In this document: positions 1-8,627 of the stretch, in pieces
How positions within the stretch are numbered: the first letter of the stretch is position 1
How the letters are laid out: every line of letters begins with the position of its first letter
Assembly: GCF_002008345.1 (NCBI RefSeq)
Contig: NZ_MRAE01000023.1
Location: 1-41,927, forward strand
DNA from: Clostridium tepidum
Lineage (GTDB): Bacteria > Bacillota > Clostridia > Clostridiales > Clostridiaceae
DNA length: 41,927 bases
Direction of reading: 5' to 3'
Translations under genes and position numbers: made by a program
Notes under the pieces: generated by a model
Seen by the model: the letters and a program-made list of their open reading frames with translations, nothing else
Databases searched by the model: none
Told to the model about the DNA's origin: nothing

Positions 1-46
1 CGCTAGATCCTAAGTCTAGTGCGTCTGCCAATTCCGCCACACCTGC
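1..46 (-). tRNA. tRNA-Leu(TAG), truncated at the window edge
   Basis: On the minus strand this reads as the 5' half of a class II tRNA, with an acceptor strand beginning GCAGGTG, a D-arm and an anticodon loop containing TAG, which reads CUA leucine codons. The variable arm, T-arm and 3' end lie outside the window. It is the last visible member of the tRNA cluster, 14 bases downstream of tRNA-Lys. Confidence 0.9.
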
Positions 47-60
47 ATATTATATAATTT

Positions 61-136
61 TGGTGATCCACCGGGGAATCGAACCCCGGACAACATGATT
101 AAAAGTCATGTGCTCTACCGACTGAGCTAGTGAATC
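61..136 (-). tRNA. tRNA-Lys(TTT)
   Basis: The minus strand forms a complete cloverleaf. The acceptor GATTCAC pairs with GTGGATC, the anticodon loop is CTTTTAA with anticodon TTT, the T-arm carries GGTTCGATTCC, and CCA is encoded. It is part of the seven-tRNA cluster. Confidence 0.97.
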
Positions 137-139
137 AAA

Positions 140-214
140 TGGCTGGGATGGCAGGATTCGAACCTACGCGTGTAGCAGTCAAAGTGCTATGCCTTACCGC
201 TTGGCGACATCCCA
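140..214 (-). tRNA. tRNA-Gln(TTG)
   Basis: The minus strand begins TGGGATG and ends CATCCCA plus discriminator G and encoded CCA. The anticodon loop contains TTG. The genes gatCAB at 5242-8489 are usual where Gln-tRNA or Asn-tRNA is made by amidation, so this tRNA may be a substrate of that enzyme. Confidence 0.97.
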
Positions 215-217
215 AAG

Positions 218-294
218 TGGGGTGAGCAAAGGGACTCGAACCCTTGACAACCAGAACCACAATCTGGCGCTCTACCAACTGAACTATGCCCACC
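218..294 (-). tRNA. tRNA-His(GTG)
   Basis: The cloverleaf on the minus strand has anticodon GTG. An extra 5' G (position -1) faces a C discriminator before the encoded CCA, which is the identity element of tRNA-His. Confidence 0.97.
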
Positions 295-299
295 ATATT

Positions 300-376
300 T
301 GGTGCGTCTTAAGGGAGTCGAACCCCTGGCACACGGCTTAGAAGGCCGTTGCTCTATCCAGCTGAGCTAAAGACGC
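300..376 (-). tRNA. tRNA-Arg(TCT)
   Basis: The acceptor GCGTCTT pairs with AAGACGC, the anticodon loop is CTTCTAA (anticodon TCT, reading AGA/AGG), and CCA is encoded. AGA is the dominant Arg codon in AT-rich clostridia. Confidence 0.97.
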
Positions 377-381
377 ATATT

Positions 382-455
382 TGGAGCGGGTGAAGGGAAT
401 CGAACCCTCGTAACTAGCTTGGAAGGCTAGCACTCTACCATTGAGTTACACCCGC
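382..455 (-). tRNA. tRNA-Gly(TCC)
   Basis: The acceptor GCGGGTG pairs with CACCCGC, the anticodon loop is CTTCCAA (anticodon TCC, reading GGA/GGG), and CCA is encoded. Confidence 0.97.
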
Positions 456-462
456 ACTCTTT

Positions 463-538
463 TGGTCGGGGTGACAGGGCTCGAACCTGCGACCTCATGG
501 TCCCAAACCACGCGCGCTCCCATCTGCGCCACACCCCG
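463..538 (-). tRNA. tRNA-Pro(TGG)
   Basis: The acceptor CGGGGTG pairs with CACCCCG, the anticodon is TGG (reading CCA/CCN), and CCA is encoded. It is the first tRNA of the transcript, about 80 bases downstream of the predicted start site. Confidence 0.97.
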
Positions 539-582
539 ATATTAAAGAGTTTTTCGAGTTAGTATTTTTATTATTTTGCTTT

Positions 583-618
583 GCCGTTGTTTCATTTGTT
601 TCAACAACTCTCAACGAC
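583..618 (-). other. Leader stem-loop of the tRNA transcript
   Basis: At the 5' end of the predicted tRNA transcript, GTCGTTG (618-612) can pair with CAACGGC (589-583). An alternative inner stem, GTTGTT with AACAAC, is also possible. Such leader stems are common in stable-RNA operons, where they assist processing or stabilise the 5' end. Only the complementarity is seen; the role is inferred. Confidence 0.45.
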
Positions 619-625
619 ATAAACT

Positions 626-690
626 ATTCTACATCATATAATTATATTCGTCAATACATTTTTTTATTTTTTTTTTACTTTTTTAAAATT
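626..690 (-). promoter_or_regulatory. Strong stable-RNA promoter with A-rich UP region for the tRNA cluster
   Basis: On the minus strand the -35 box TTGACG (654-649) is 17 bases from the -10 box TAGAAT (631-626). Upstream of the -35 box, 657-690 reads as runs of A on the transcribed-direction strand, as in UP elements of stable-RNA promoters. The start site would lie near 619, ahead of tRNA-Pro. Confidence 0.8.
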
Positions 691-693
691 TTA

Positions 694-1164
694 TTATATC
701 TTCTTTATAATAGGAACAATTTTATCCCCTTCAATACCTACAATAGCAACGCTTCTGACACCGTTTCTTGGTAAAGTAGGGCTACCAGGATTAATAAACC
801 AAATTCCATCCATATACTCTATTTGAGATATATGTGTATGCCCAAATAATACGATATCAGCTTCTAATTCTAAAGCTCTATATCTCAATTTAGCTAAATT
901 ATATTTTACATCATATTTATTTCCATGGGTTATAAAGAATCTTTTTCCTTCTATTTCCTCCATTAATTCAGATGGTGCTTGATTTGAAAAATCACAATTT
1001 CCTTTTACGTTTATAATTTTCCCTTTATAAACTGAAGATAATATTTTTACATCTTCTATATTATCCCCCAAATGTATTATTAACTCTACACTGCCTAACT
1101 TATTTATAAGCGAAGTTGCATCTCCTATATATCTATGAGTATCACTAATAACACCTATCTTCAA
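694..1164 (-). CDS. YfcE/MJ0936-type metallophosphoesterase
   Basis: This 156-residue protein has the calcineurin-like metallophosphoesterase fold in its minimal form. The metal ligands are visible: D8 and H10 in SDTH, D34 in HLGDN, N56 in KGNCD, H80 in THGN, and H109/H111 in FGHTH. Family members hydrolyse phosphodiesters with Mn or Ni as cofactor; the physiological substrate is usually unknown. The start codon is TTG, chosen because AAGGAGGG lies just upstream and the family N-terminus MKIGVISDTH follows at once. The gene begins 16 bases after rdgB and is almost certainly cotranscribed with it, an order common in clostridia. No terminator is visible before the tRNA promoter. Confidence 0.93.
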   Translation of the reverse strand: MKIGVISDTHRYIGDATSLINKLGSVELIIHLGDNIEDVKILSSVYKGKIINVKGNCDFSNQAPSELMEEIEGKRFFITHGNKYDVKYNLAKLRYRALELEADIVLFGHTHISQIEYMDGIWFINPGSPTLPRNGVRSVAIVGIEGDKIVPIIKKI

Positions 1165-1180
1165 AATTGTCCCTCCTTAT

Positions 1181-1780
1181 CTATATATATTTTTCTAATT
1201 CACACTTTAAAATTTTTAAAGCCCTTCCCCTATGACTTATAGAATTCTTAGTTTGAGAATCCATTTGTGCAAAAGTTTTATTATATTCTGGTACATAGAA
1301 CAATGGATCATACCCAAATCCATCTTCTCCAATTTCTTTTTCTCCTATAATTCCATTAATTTCACCTTGAACTTTTATTACATCATCTTTATTTATTATA
1401 AATACTATAGAACAAACAAACTTAGCGCTTCTTTCTTCCGCTTTTTTCCCTTCTAGTTCTCTTAATAATTTTTCATTATTCTTTTTATAATTTCCATGTT
1501 CCCCTGCAAATCTAGCAGAATATATACCTGGTGCTCCATTTAAAGCATCTACCATAAGACCTGAATCATCTGCAATTACCATATAATCTGGTAAGATTTT
1601 ATGTATAGTGCTTGCCTTTTTATAAGCATTTTCCATAAAGGTGTTCCCATCTTCTTCTATATCTATATCAATTCCTGCTTCCTTCATTGATAAAGCATTT
1701 ATATTAAATTCTCTTAATATTTCTTTTATTTCTTTTATTTTATCCTTATTATTACTTGCAACAATAACCTCTTTTGTCAT
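1181..1780 (-). CDS. rdgB: XTP/dITP diphosphatase (non-canonical purine NTP pyrophosphatase)
   Basis: This cytosolic house-cleaning enzyme hydrolyses dITP, ITP and XTP to the monophosphate and pyrophosphate, keeping deaminated purines out of nucleic acids. At 199 residues it has the usual Ham1/RdgB length. The substrate-binding SNNKDK motif is at residues 9-14, DDSGL at 71-75 (with the catalytic Asp), FGYDPLF at 155-161 and SHRGRAL at 182-188. An ATG with TTGGAGGA upstream supports the start. It is the first gene of a pair with the YfcE-type phosphoesterase. Confidence 0.96.
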   Translation of the reverse strand: MTKEVIVASNNKDKIKEIKEILREFNINALSMKEAGIDIDIEEDGNTFMENAYKKASTIHKILPDYMVIADDSGLMVDALNGAPGIYSARFAGEHGNYKKNNEKLLRELEGKKAEERSAKFVCSIVFIINKDDVIKVQGEINGIIGEKEIGEDGFGYDPLFYVPEYNKTFAQMDSQTKNSISHRGRALKILKCELEKYI

Positions 1781-1883
1781 ATGTTAATCCTCCAAACAAA
1801 TTAAATATTTTATTTATGTATCACTAAATTACCATTGTATAACATATTATAATATAAGAATTAATTTATGGTAGGTGTGTTTT

Positions 1884-3257
1884 TTGAAGTATATAGGTCC
1901 TTTCTTAAGAATGAATACTTTAAATCCAAGCAATATTTGCTCTCAAATGAATTTTTTAGCTAAAGAATCTTTACAAAACATAGTACTTCATTCCAATTGT
2001 GGTATTTGTATACCTTTTAGTGAATTAAAATTAAAGCATGATTTTGCTGATTCTAAAAATTTTACCTCTTGTACACCTTTATTGTGTGTTTATAAAAAAG
2101 CTAATCCTAAACTTATAAATTCAAATAAAAAACTAGTATGGAATGATAGTAAATTTAAAAAAGAAATAAACATATTAGGTAATAGCTTTATGGTTTTATC
2201 CCTTTTACAATTAATAGAATATTATGAACAATTTAAAGATAGGGATAAAAATTTATACTCTTACACTAAATTATACAATAAATTATGTAAAAAACAATTA
2301 GAATTCTTTGCAACTTATTTTAGAAATGAAGAAGGAGTTTTTGTTGATAAACTAGATGTATCAGATAGTATATTATCTCATATAGATTTTAAAGAAAAAA
2401 ATAAAAAATTTAATTTTTCAAATCAATGCTTTTTAATGTGCGCTTACTATGCTACATCTTTGTTAGATAATGATGATTATTCTTCTAACTATATGGATTT
2501 CTCTTTAGATATACTTAATATGTTTTTAGATTATAGGGATGAACTTTATACCCTTTCTACAGATGAAATATCTAAATTATGCTTAGGTATGAATATATTT
2601 TATAGATATTCTAAAAATGATGATAGTAAGGTACTATTACTAGATTTATCAGAACTTTTACAAGAAAAATTAAAAGAAAAAAGTTTAGATAGTGAAAAAA
2701 AGGTTAATACTTATTGTTTAGCTTATTTAGATTTTATGCTTACTTTTGACAATTTAGGAATATTAAAATTTAAAAATTTAAGTAAAGAAATATATAAATC
2801 ATTAATAAAATTATATAATAATAACTTGAATATGTTCATTAAAGCTTCCGATAAAAAAGAAATAAAATATTCATGTGATGAATTAATATTATATCTTTTA
2901 GTATTACTTAATGAATATAAAAATGATAAAGAAAATTTAGATAAAAATTTATTAATTAAATTCTATAGAAATCAAATAATAAATTCTGGCATAATACTGA
3001 GTTGGCCAGAAGAACCAGCCTTAAATAGTATAGAAAGATACAAAAATTTTTCTTTAAAGTCTGAAGATTTATTGGATTCACAATGTTTTAGAATGGGATC
3101 AATACCTTCTCCTGAAGCCATTGAGATAGCTCCAGTATTAGGCAAAAATGTTAAGTACAATACAAAAAAACAAGAGTTCACCAATTGTAGAAAATCCTTT
3201 GATAGTAATAAAAATTTCTTTTTATGGTTTCTAATTTTATATACACTTAAAAATTAA
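1884..3257 (+). CDS. Conserved clostridial protein of unknown function
   Basis: This is a 457-residue soluble-looking protein with no signal peptide or membrane segment. I place the start at the TTG codon at 1884 (protein begins MKYIGPFLRM), because TAGGTG sits 7-10 bases before it. A GTG at 1875 is in frame but has no good ribosome site. The protein is rich in Lys, Asn and Leu, predicted largely helical, with repeated Tyr-rich helices. The N-terminal part (CGICIP, CTPLLCVYK) and the C-terminal part (SQCFRMGSIPSPEAIEIAP) look most constrained. The all-helical pattern recalls (alpha/alpha)6 barrels, but I see no catalytic signature and assign no function. It stands alone on the plus strand and ends at a strong terminator. 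Confidence 0.75.
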   Translation: MKYIGPFLRMNTLNPSNICSQMNFLAKESLQNIVLHSNCGICIPFSELKLKHDFADSKNFTSCTPLLCVYKKANPKLINSNKKLVWNDSKFKKEINILGNSFMVLSLLQLIEYYEQFKDRDKNLYSYTKLYNKLCKKQLEFFATYFRNEEGVFVDKLDVSDSILSHIDFKEKNKKFNFSNQCFLMCAYYATSLLDNDDYSSNYMDFSLDILNMFLDYRDELYTLSTDEISKLCLGMNIFYRYSKNDDSKVLLLDLSELLQEKLKEKSLDSEKKVNTYCLAYLDFMLTFDNLGILKFKNLSKEIYKSLIKLYNNNLNMFIKASDKKEIKYSCDELILYLLVLLNEYKNDKENLDKNLLIKFYRNQIINSGIILSWPEEPALNSIERYKNFSLKSEDLLDSQCFRMGSIPSPEAIEIAPVLGKNVKYNTKKQEFTNCRKSFDSNKNFFLWFLILYTLKN

Positions 3258-3301
3258 TATTAGGATATTGCAATGCAATATCCTAATATTAATTTATTTT
3301 T
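3253..3301 (+). terminator. Rho-independent terminator after the 457-residue gene
   Basis: Two perfect 20-base arms (3253-3272 and 3274-3293), separated by one base, begin inside the last codons of the upstream gene and are followed by TTTATTTTTT. The real loop must open a few central pairs. Confidence 0.85.
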
Positions 3302-3369
3302 TGGATATAATAAATCTACATCAATAAGTACAAGCATTGGTAATAAAATACTTTATAGGAGGGCTTTGT

Positions 3370-3525
3370 ATGAATATAACTTGTTCTGAAAAATGTAAAA
3401 ATAATAAAAATGGAAGATGCATATTAAATTATGTCAGTCCTTTTTTAAGTATTCACGAAGAAAATGCTAATTGTGCTTACTTTCTTCCTATTAACTCATA
3501 TAAAAACAAAGCTACTATAAAATAA
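3370..3525 (+). CDS. Small Cys-rich protein, DUF1540-like
   Basis: This 51-residue protein has four cysteines (C5, C9, C17, C35) in the spacing C-x3-C-x7-C-x17-C, suggesting one metal-binding knuckle. The start is the ATG at 3370 because AGGAGGGC lies 6 bases upstream; a longer reading from 3337 has no ribosome site. Short clostridial proteins of this type resemble DUF1540, and some are mislabelled as hydroxymyristoyl-ACP dehydratase. The protein is far too small for that enzyme. Its function is unknown. Confidence 0.7.
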   Translation: MNITCSEKCKNNKNGRCILNYVSPFLSIHEENANCAYFLPINSYKNKATIK

Positions 3526-3527
3526 TA

Positions 3528-5090
3528 TTAAGTATAGGGTGCTAAGGTTATCTTTTTTAAAACAACATTACCATGAGCAGTAATGAATTCCCCTTGTACC
3601 CTAATCTTTTTACATAAAACGTCATAGAAAAAACAAATAGGAATCTCATATAAATCTTTAACTAAAACATCCTGTGCTTTATTAATATATTCCACTCTTT
3701 TCCATGTTTCTTCCTCTGCTTTGCTCTTATTTAGAAATTCTTGATATTGTAATGAATTGTTATTAACTTTTGATAAAAAATATAATGGATCATTATTTTC
3801 AGCTTTCTTTCTAATAAAAGCTAAATCATATCCCCCCTCTTTAATTTTTTTATCTAATTCATATTTATTTTTACAACTAATTATATTAATGTTTACGTCT
3901 AAATTTTCTTTTAATTCATCTATTAAATTATTAACTATCCTATTAGAAACAGGATCTTCTATTGATATAATGTTTAAATCCCTTTTTTCTTTTATATATT
4001 CACTTTTGTTTAAAAATTCTTTTGCTCTTTTTAAATTTTTATCTAAACTAAAGTAATTTTTGCCATAGCTTATATTATCATTTTGGGCTATATTATTTGG
4101 TACATAAGCAAGAGCAGGTGCTGCTTTGCCATATAATACTTTTGAGCACATATATTCTCTACTAATACAACTGTCTATGGCTTTTTTAAAATTTAAGTCT
4201 ATATAATCTTTTTTATTAAATATTATACTTCCTGACTCTAAAGATAATTTTTTAGATATAACTTCTTCTTTATTTAAATTATCAATTTCAGCTATGGGCG
4301 GGTTCATAAATAAATCCAATTTGGAAGTTTTTAAATTAGCTAAAGCTTCTTCAGTATTTTGTATGGATTTAAGTACTATTTTATTAATTTTTGTATTTTC
4401 TTTATCCCAATATCTATTATTCTTATTAATTGTTATTTTATCTTTTTCAATCCTATTTATATAAAATGCACCTGTATATAATATTTCATTATAACTTTTT
4501 TTATAATTTTTAGCTTTAGTATCTATCTTTCTTAATTTATATTTAGGCTTAGATAAAGTATTTAAAAAATATGGATCTTTATTATTTAATCTTATTTCCA
4601 ATATATTATTTTTTTTAGCCTTTATAGCTACATTTTCTAAATTGCCATTGTCTAAATAATCTTTAACTCCATATACTGAGTCTAATTCATTAAATTTAAT
4701 ATTATTTTTTTTATAATACATAAGGATATCTTTAAAAAAGCTCTCAAAATCTTGAGCAACTATTGTTTCTCCATTACTCCAATGCAAATTTTCTTTTATG
4801 TAAAATTTATAATCTATACCGTCTTTACTAACTTCCCATTTTTCTGATAATTCTGGAATAATATTGTTATTTTTATCTAATCCTACTAATCCATCAAATA
4901 AACTTAATAATAAGTCTTCTTCCCTTTGCGAAACTTCTTCTAACATAATTAAATCCTTAGGAATAGTTTCTATATTATATATTAAATAATCTCTTGTCCC
5001 CTCATCTGAACTAACTTCTTTATTTTTTTCTACACAACCGCTAAAAAAAATTAATATAAAACTTAGCAATAAACATATAATTTTTTTCAT
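3528..5090 (-). CDS. Orphan ABC-transporter substrate-binding lipoprotein (SBP_bac_5 family)
   Basis: This 520-residue extracytoplasmic solute-binding protein of the oligopeptide (OppA/DppA) class is lipid-anchored. A Lys-rich start and hydrophobic stretch lead to the lipobox FFSGC, with the modified Cys at residue 19. The mature protein keeps family landmarks: the segment LFDGLVGLDKNNNIIPELSEKW, LHWSNGETIVAQDFESFF, and the RAKEFL helix in the C-terminal half. It would bind peptides or similar ligands. No permease or ATPase gene is next to it, so it must share a transporter encoded elsewhere or act as a sensor. The start ATG follows GGGGGAT. It is convergent with, and only 2 bases from, the small Cys-rich gene. 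Confidence 0.85.
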   Translation of the reverse strand: MKKIICLLLSFILIFFSGCVEKNKEVSSDEGTRDYLIYNIETIPKDLIMLEEVSQREEDLLLSLFDGLVGLDKNNNIIPELSEKWEVSKDGIDYKFYIKENLHWSNGETIVAQDFESFFKDILMYYKKNNIKFNELDSVYGVKDYLDNGNLENVAIKAKKNNILEIRLNNKDPYFLNTLSKPKYKLRKIDTKAKNYKKSYNEILYTGAFYINRIEKDKITINKNNRYWDKENTKINKIVLKSIQNTEEALANLKTSKLDLFMNPPIAEIDNLNKEEVISKKLSLESGSIIFNKKDYIDLNFKKAIDSCISREYMCSKVLYGKAAPALAYVPNNIAQNDNISYGKNYFSLDKNLKRAKEFLNKSEYIKEKRDLNIISIEDPVSNRIVNNLIDELKENLDVNINIISCKNKYELDKKIKEGGYDLAFIRKKAENNDPLYFLSKVNNNSLQYQEFLNKSKAEEETWKRVEYINKAQDVLVKDLYEIPICFFYDVLCKKIRVQGEFITAHGNVVLKKITLAPYT

Positions 5091-5200
5091 TTTATCCCCC
5101 CTATTTTTAAGAATACAATCCTCTATTTAATTATTTACATTTATAAGTTAAAATAAACAACATTTTAAAATTTTACACATATTTAAATTATTTTCATATA

Positions 5201-5233
5201 AAAAATCCCCACATTTTTTGTGAGGATTTTTTT
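5201..5233 (-). terminator. Terminator of gatCAB (bidirectional form)
   Basis: AAAAATCCcCAC (5201-5212) pairs with GTGaGGATTTTT (5220-5231) with one mismatch, flanked by T-runs in both reading directions. It lies 9 bases beyond the gatB stop. Confidence 0.85.
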
Positions 5234-5241
5234 ATTAATAT

Positions 5242-6672
5242 TTACATTTTATTTGCTTCTTCATTTACTAATTTATTTACTATTTGAGGATTAGCTTTAC
5301 CCTTTGTTTCTTTCATTACAAGACCTACAATAAACCCTAAAGCTCTCTTCTTTCCATTTTTAAAGTCTTCTATAGATTGTGGATTATTCTCTATAACTTT
5401 TTTAACTACTTCTAATATAGCACCTTCATCATTATTTTGAACTAATCCTTTTTCTTCAACTATATCTTTAGGATTTTTGCCAAAGTTAAACATCTCATTT
5501 AATACTTTCTTACCTATGTTATTAGATATAGTTCCAGCATTTATTAATTTAATTAACTCTGCTAACTGTTCTGGGTTAAATTTCAAATCCTTAACTTCCA
5601 TATTTTTTTCATTCATAAGTCTTGAAATATCACCCATTAACCAGTTAGAAGCTGCTTTTGCATCTTCACTTTTTATAGCAGTTTCTTCGAAAAATTTAGC
5701 CATATCCATTGTTAAAGTTAATACCATAGCATCATATTTAGGTATTCCAAATTGTTTTACGAATCTTTCTGCTTTTTCATGTGGTAACTCTGGTATAGTT
5801 TTTCTTATTTCTTCTATCCATTCATCTGAAATATTTATAGTAACTAAATCTCCTTCTGGAAAATATCTATAATCATTAGCTTTTTCCTTACTTCTCATAA
5901 GCACTGTAACAGAGTTAGCTTCATCCCATCTTCTTGTTTCTTGCTCTAAAGCTTCTCCATTATTTATAGCCTCTATATGTCTATCATACTCATATGAAAG
6001 AGCCTTTTCTAAAGCTTTAAAAGAATTCATATTTTTTATTTCTGATTTTACTCCAAACTTTTTACTACCTTTAGGCATTACAGATATATTACCATCACAT
6101 CTTAAAGATCCTTGTTCCATTTTACAATCTGAAACTCCTATTGAAGATAATATACTCTTTAGTTTTTCTAAATATTTTGTAGCTTCTTCTGGAGTTCTTA
6201 TATCTGGTTTTGATACTACCTCAATTAATGGTACTCCTGCTCTATTATAATCTACTAGTGTTCCTGCATTAGTATGAAGTAATTTTCCGGCATCTTCTTC
6301 TATATGTATTCTTTCTATACCTATTTTCTTCTTTTCCCCGTTTTCTAGTTCTATTTCAATATATCCATCTCTACATATTGGAACTTCATCTTGAGTTATT
6401 TGATAGTTTTTAGGACAATCTGGATAAAAATAATTTTTTCTATCCATTCTACATACTTTATTTATAGAACAATTTAAAGCTAAACCAGCTTTAATTCCGT
6501 ACTCTACTACTCTTTTATTTAATTGAGGTAGAGAACCTGGTAATCCTAAACATATTGGACAAACATGAGTATTAGGCTGCCCACCAAATTCTGTAGTGCA
6601 TCCACAATATATTTTAGTATTGGTTGAAAGCTCAGCATGAACTTCTAATCCTATAACTGCTTCAAAATCCAT
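5242..6672 (-). CDS. gatB: Asp/Glu-tRNA(Asn/Gln) amidotransferase subunit B
   Basis: GatB is the kinase/transamidase subunit that binds misacylated Glu-tRNA(Gln) or Asp-tRNA(Asn), phosphorylates the side chain and accepts ammonia from GatA. The 476-residue length is typical. The N-terminal cradle has GLEVHAEL at 8-15, a four-Cys zinc site (C23, C25, C38, C41), and the RKNYFYPDCPKNYQITQ segment lining the active site. The C-terminal third (WLMGDISRLMNE, GFIVGLVMKETKGKANP) is the helical and YqeY-like tail that grips the tRNA. The start ATG follows AAAGGAGTG. It is the last gene of gatCAB. Confidence 0.98.
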   Translation of the reverse strand: MDFEAVIGLEVHAELSTNTKIYCGCTTEFGGQPNTHVCPICLGLPGSLPQLNKRVVEYGIKAGLALNCSINKVCRMDRKNYFYPDCPKNYQITQDEVPICRDGYIEIELENGEKKKIGIERIHIEEDAGKLLHTNAGTLVDYNRAGVPLIEVVSKPDIRTPEEATKYLEKLKSILSSIGVSDCKMEQGSLRCDGNISVMPKGSKKFGVKSEIKNMNSFKALEKALSYEYDRHIEAINNGEALEQETRRWDEANSVTVLMRSKEKANDYRYFPEGDLVTINISDEWIEEIRKTIPELPHEKAERFVKQFGIPKYDAMVLTLTMDMAKFFEETAIKSEDAKAASNWLMGDISRLMNEKNMEVKDLKFNPEQLAELIKLINAGTISNNIGKKVLNEMFNFGKNPKDIVEEKGLVQNNDEGAILEVVKKVIENNPQSIEDFKNGKKRALGFIVGLVMKETKGKANPQIVNKLVNEEANKM

Positions 6673-6707
6673 CTATATTTTTCACTCCTTTGTTTTTAAC
6701 TATATAA

Positions 6708-8165
6708 TTAAAACTCCGCTCTCATTTTATGAAAATCTACTGCCTGTTCATAACTATATGCTAAATTAAATAATACATCTTCATTAAAATAATCTGATAT
6801 AATTTGAAGTCCTACTGGAAGTCCATCTACCATACCACATGGTAATGATATAGCCGGTACTCCTGCTACACTGATTGGAACAGTATATATATCTGAAAGA
6901 TACATTGCCATTACATCATCCTTTTTTTCTCCTATCTTAAAGGCTGTTGTTGGAGATGTTGGTGATACTATAGCATCAAATTCTTTGAACACTCTTTGGA
7001 AATCATCCTTTATAAGTTTTCTTACTTTTAATGCCTTTTTGTAGTAAGCATCATAATATCCAGCTGATAATACATAAGTTCCTAGCATTATTCTTCTTTT
7101 AACTTCATCTCCAAAACCTTCACTTCTAGATTTTAAATATATATCTTGAGCATCTTTGAAATTTTTGGATCTATAACCATATCTTATTCCATCAAATCTA
7201 GCTAAATTTGATGAAGCTTCTGCACTAGATATTATATAATAAGCTGATAGTGCATAATCCATTAATGGTAGGGAACATGGTTTAATTTCTGCTCCATTTT
7301 CCTCTAATACCTTTATAGCTTCTTCTACAGATTTTCTTACATTATTATCTAATCCATCTCCAAAGAACTCTTTTGGGATACCAATTCTTTTACCCTTTAT
7401 ATCTTTAGTTAAACTTTCTTTATAATTAGGAACTTCTTTATCTACTGTTGTAAAATCCTTTTTATCAAGTCCTGCTATAACTGATGTTAGCAAGGCACAA
7501 TCCTCTACATCTTTTCCCATTGGACCTACTTGGTCTAATGTAGAACCAAAAGCAACAACCCCTGATCTTGATATTCTACCATATGTAGGTTTTAACCCAA
7601 CTACACCGCAGAAAGATGCTGGCTGTCTTACTGAACCACCAGTATCTGTTCCTAATGCTAGTGGAGATTCACATCCTGCTACTGAAACTGCAGATCCACC
7701 TGAAGATCCACCTGGTACTCTTTCTAAATCCCATGGATTCTTAGCTAATTTAAATGCACTATTTTCTGTAGATGATCCCATAGCAAACTCATCCATGTTT
7801 AACTTTCCAAGAATTATTCCATCTTCTTCTTTTATTTTTTCTGTTACATGAGCATCATAAGGTGAAGTATACCCTTCTAATATTTTAGATGCACATGTGT
7901 TTTGCATTCCTTTTACACTTATATTATCTTTTATACCTACTGGTATCCCTGATAAAGCTTTTAATTCTTCATTTTTTTCTATTTTTTCATCAACTTCTTT
8001 AGCCTTTTTCATAGCTTCTTCTTCTGCTACATATAAATATGCACATAATTTATCATCTACTGTAGTTATTCTATTTAAAAAAGCTTTTGTAATTTCTTCT
8101 GCTTTAACTTCTTTATTTGAAAGCATATCTTTTAATTCATGTGCTGTTAATTTAGTTAAATCCAT
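6708..8165 (-). CDS. gatA: Asp/Glu-tRNA(Asn/Gln) amidotransferase subunit A (glutaminase)
   Basis: GatA hydrolyses glutamine and channels ammonia to GatB. The 485-residue protein shows the amidase-signature triad: K79 in VGIKDN, S154 in GGSSGG and S178 in DTGGSVR. These positions match those known for GatA. The glutamine pocket and C-terminal amidase segments ([23 protein letters not shown]) are present. The start ATG follows GGGAGG. It lies 36 bases after gatC and before gatB in one operon. Confidence 0.98.
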   Translation of the reverse strand: MDLTKLTAHELKDMLSNKEVKAEEITKAFLNRITTVDDKLCAYLYVAEEEAMKKAKEVDEKIEKNEELKALSGIPVGIKDNISVKGMQNTCASKILEGYTSPYDAHVTEKIKEEDGIILGKLNMDEFAMGSSTENSAFKLAKNPWDLERVPGGSSGGSAVSVAGCESPLALGTDTGGSVRQPASFCGVVGLKPTYGRISRSGVVAFGSTLDQVGPMGKDVEDCALLTSVIAGLDKKDFTTVDKEVPNYKESLTKDIKGKRIGIPKEFFGDGLDNNVRKSVEEAIKVLEENGAEIKPCSLPLMDYALSAYYIISSAEASSNLARFDGIRYGYRSKNFKDAQDIYLKSRSEGFGDEVKRRIMLGTYVLSAGYYDAYYKKALKVRKLIKDDFQRVFKEFDAIVSPTSPTTAFKIGEKKDDVMAMYLSDIYTVPISVAGVPAISLPCGMVDGLPVGLQIISDYFNEDVLFNLAYSYEQAVDFHKMRAEF

Positions 8166-8201
8166 TTTCTTTCCTCCCTTTTCCAGAAAACAAAAGAATT
8201 A

Positions 8202-8489
8202 TTAGTCTATAACTTTAGGAACAATTACATATTCCTCTAAGCTTTCTGGTGCATTCTCTATAACCTCTTCTAATTTCATAGATTTTTCTATATTATCTTC
8301 TCTATATTTGTTTTCAATATAATATGGATTTACTACTATATCCACATCATCAGTATTTAATTCATCTAATTTTTCCATATAGTTTAATATTTTGTTTAAG
8401 TCATTTACAAAATTATCTTTTTCTTCTTCTTTAAATTCTAATCTTGCAAGTTCTGCTACATATTCTACATCTTTCTTTGAAACTGACAT
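8202..8489 (-). CDS. gatC: Asp/Glu-tRNA(Asn/Gln) amidotransferase subunit C
   Basis: GatC is a 95-residue helper that wraps the GatA/GatB interface and is needed for complex folding. The protein starts [19 protein letters not shown], the usual GatC N-terminus (V..VA.LARL..), and continues with the extended C-terminal strand. The ATG at 8489 is chosen because GTGAGGGATAAA precedes it; an upstream in-frame GTG overlaps this ribosome site. It is the first gene of gatCAB. Confidence 0.95.
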   Translation of the reverse strand: MSVSKKDVEYVAELARLEFKEEEKDNFVNDLNKILNYMEKLDELNTDDVDIVVNPYYIENKYREDNIEKSMKLEEVIENAPESLEEYVIVPKVID

Positions 8490-8585
8490 TTTATCCCTCA
8501 CTTCCTTATTATATAAAGATTATTTTTATCTTATATAGTTTAATATTTTTATTTTACCACAAATATATATTTTTTACATAGAAAT

Positions 8586-8621
8586 AAAAAAAACTACCTG
8601 TAAAAATTAGGTAGCTTTTTT
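8586..8621 (-). terminator. Terminator of the DAACS symporter gene
   Basis: On the minus strand AGCTACCT pairs with AGGTAGT around an 8-9 base loop, followed by TTTTTTTT. It lies 7 bases after the symporter stop codon. Confidence 0.85.
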
Positions 8622-8627
8622 ATTGTA

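Noticed and set aside
3337..3369. Eleven-residue N-terminal extension of the small Cys-rich protein
   Set aside because: The AGGAGGG ribosome site lies inside this extension, immediately before the ATG at 3370.
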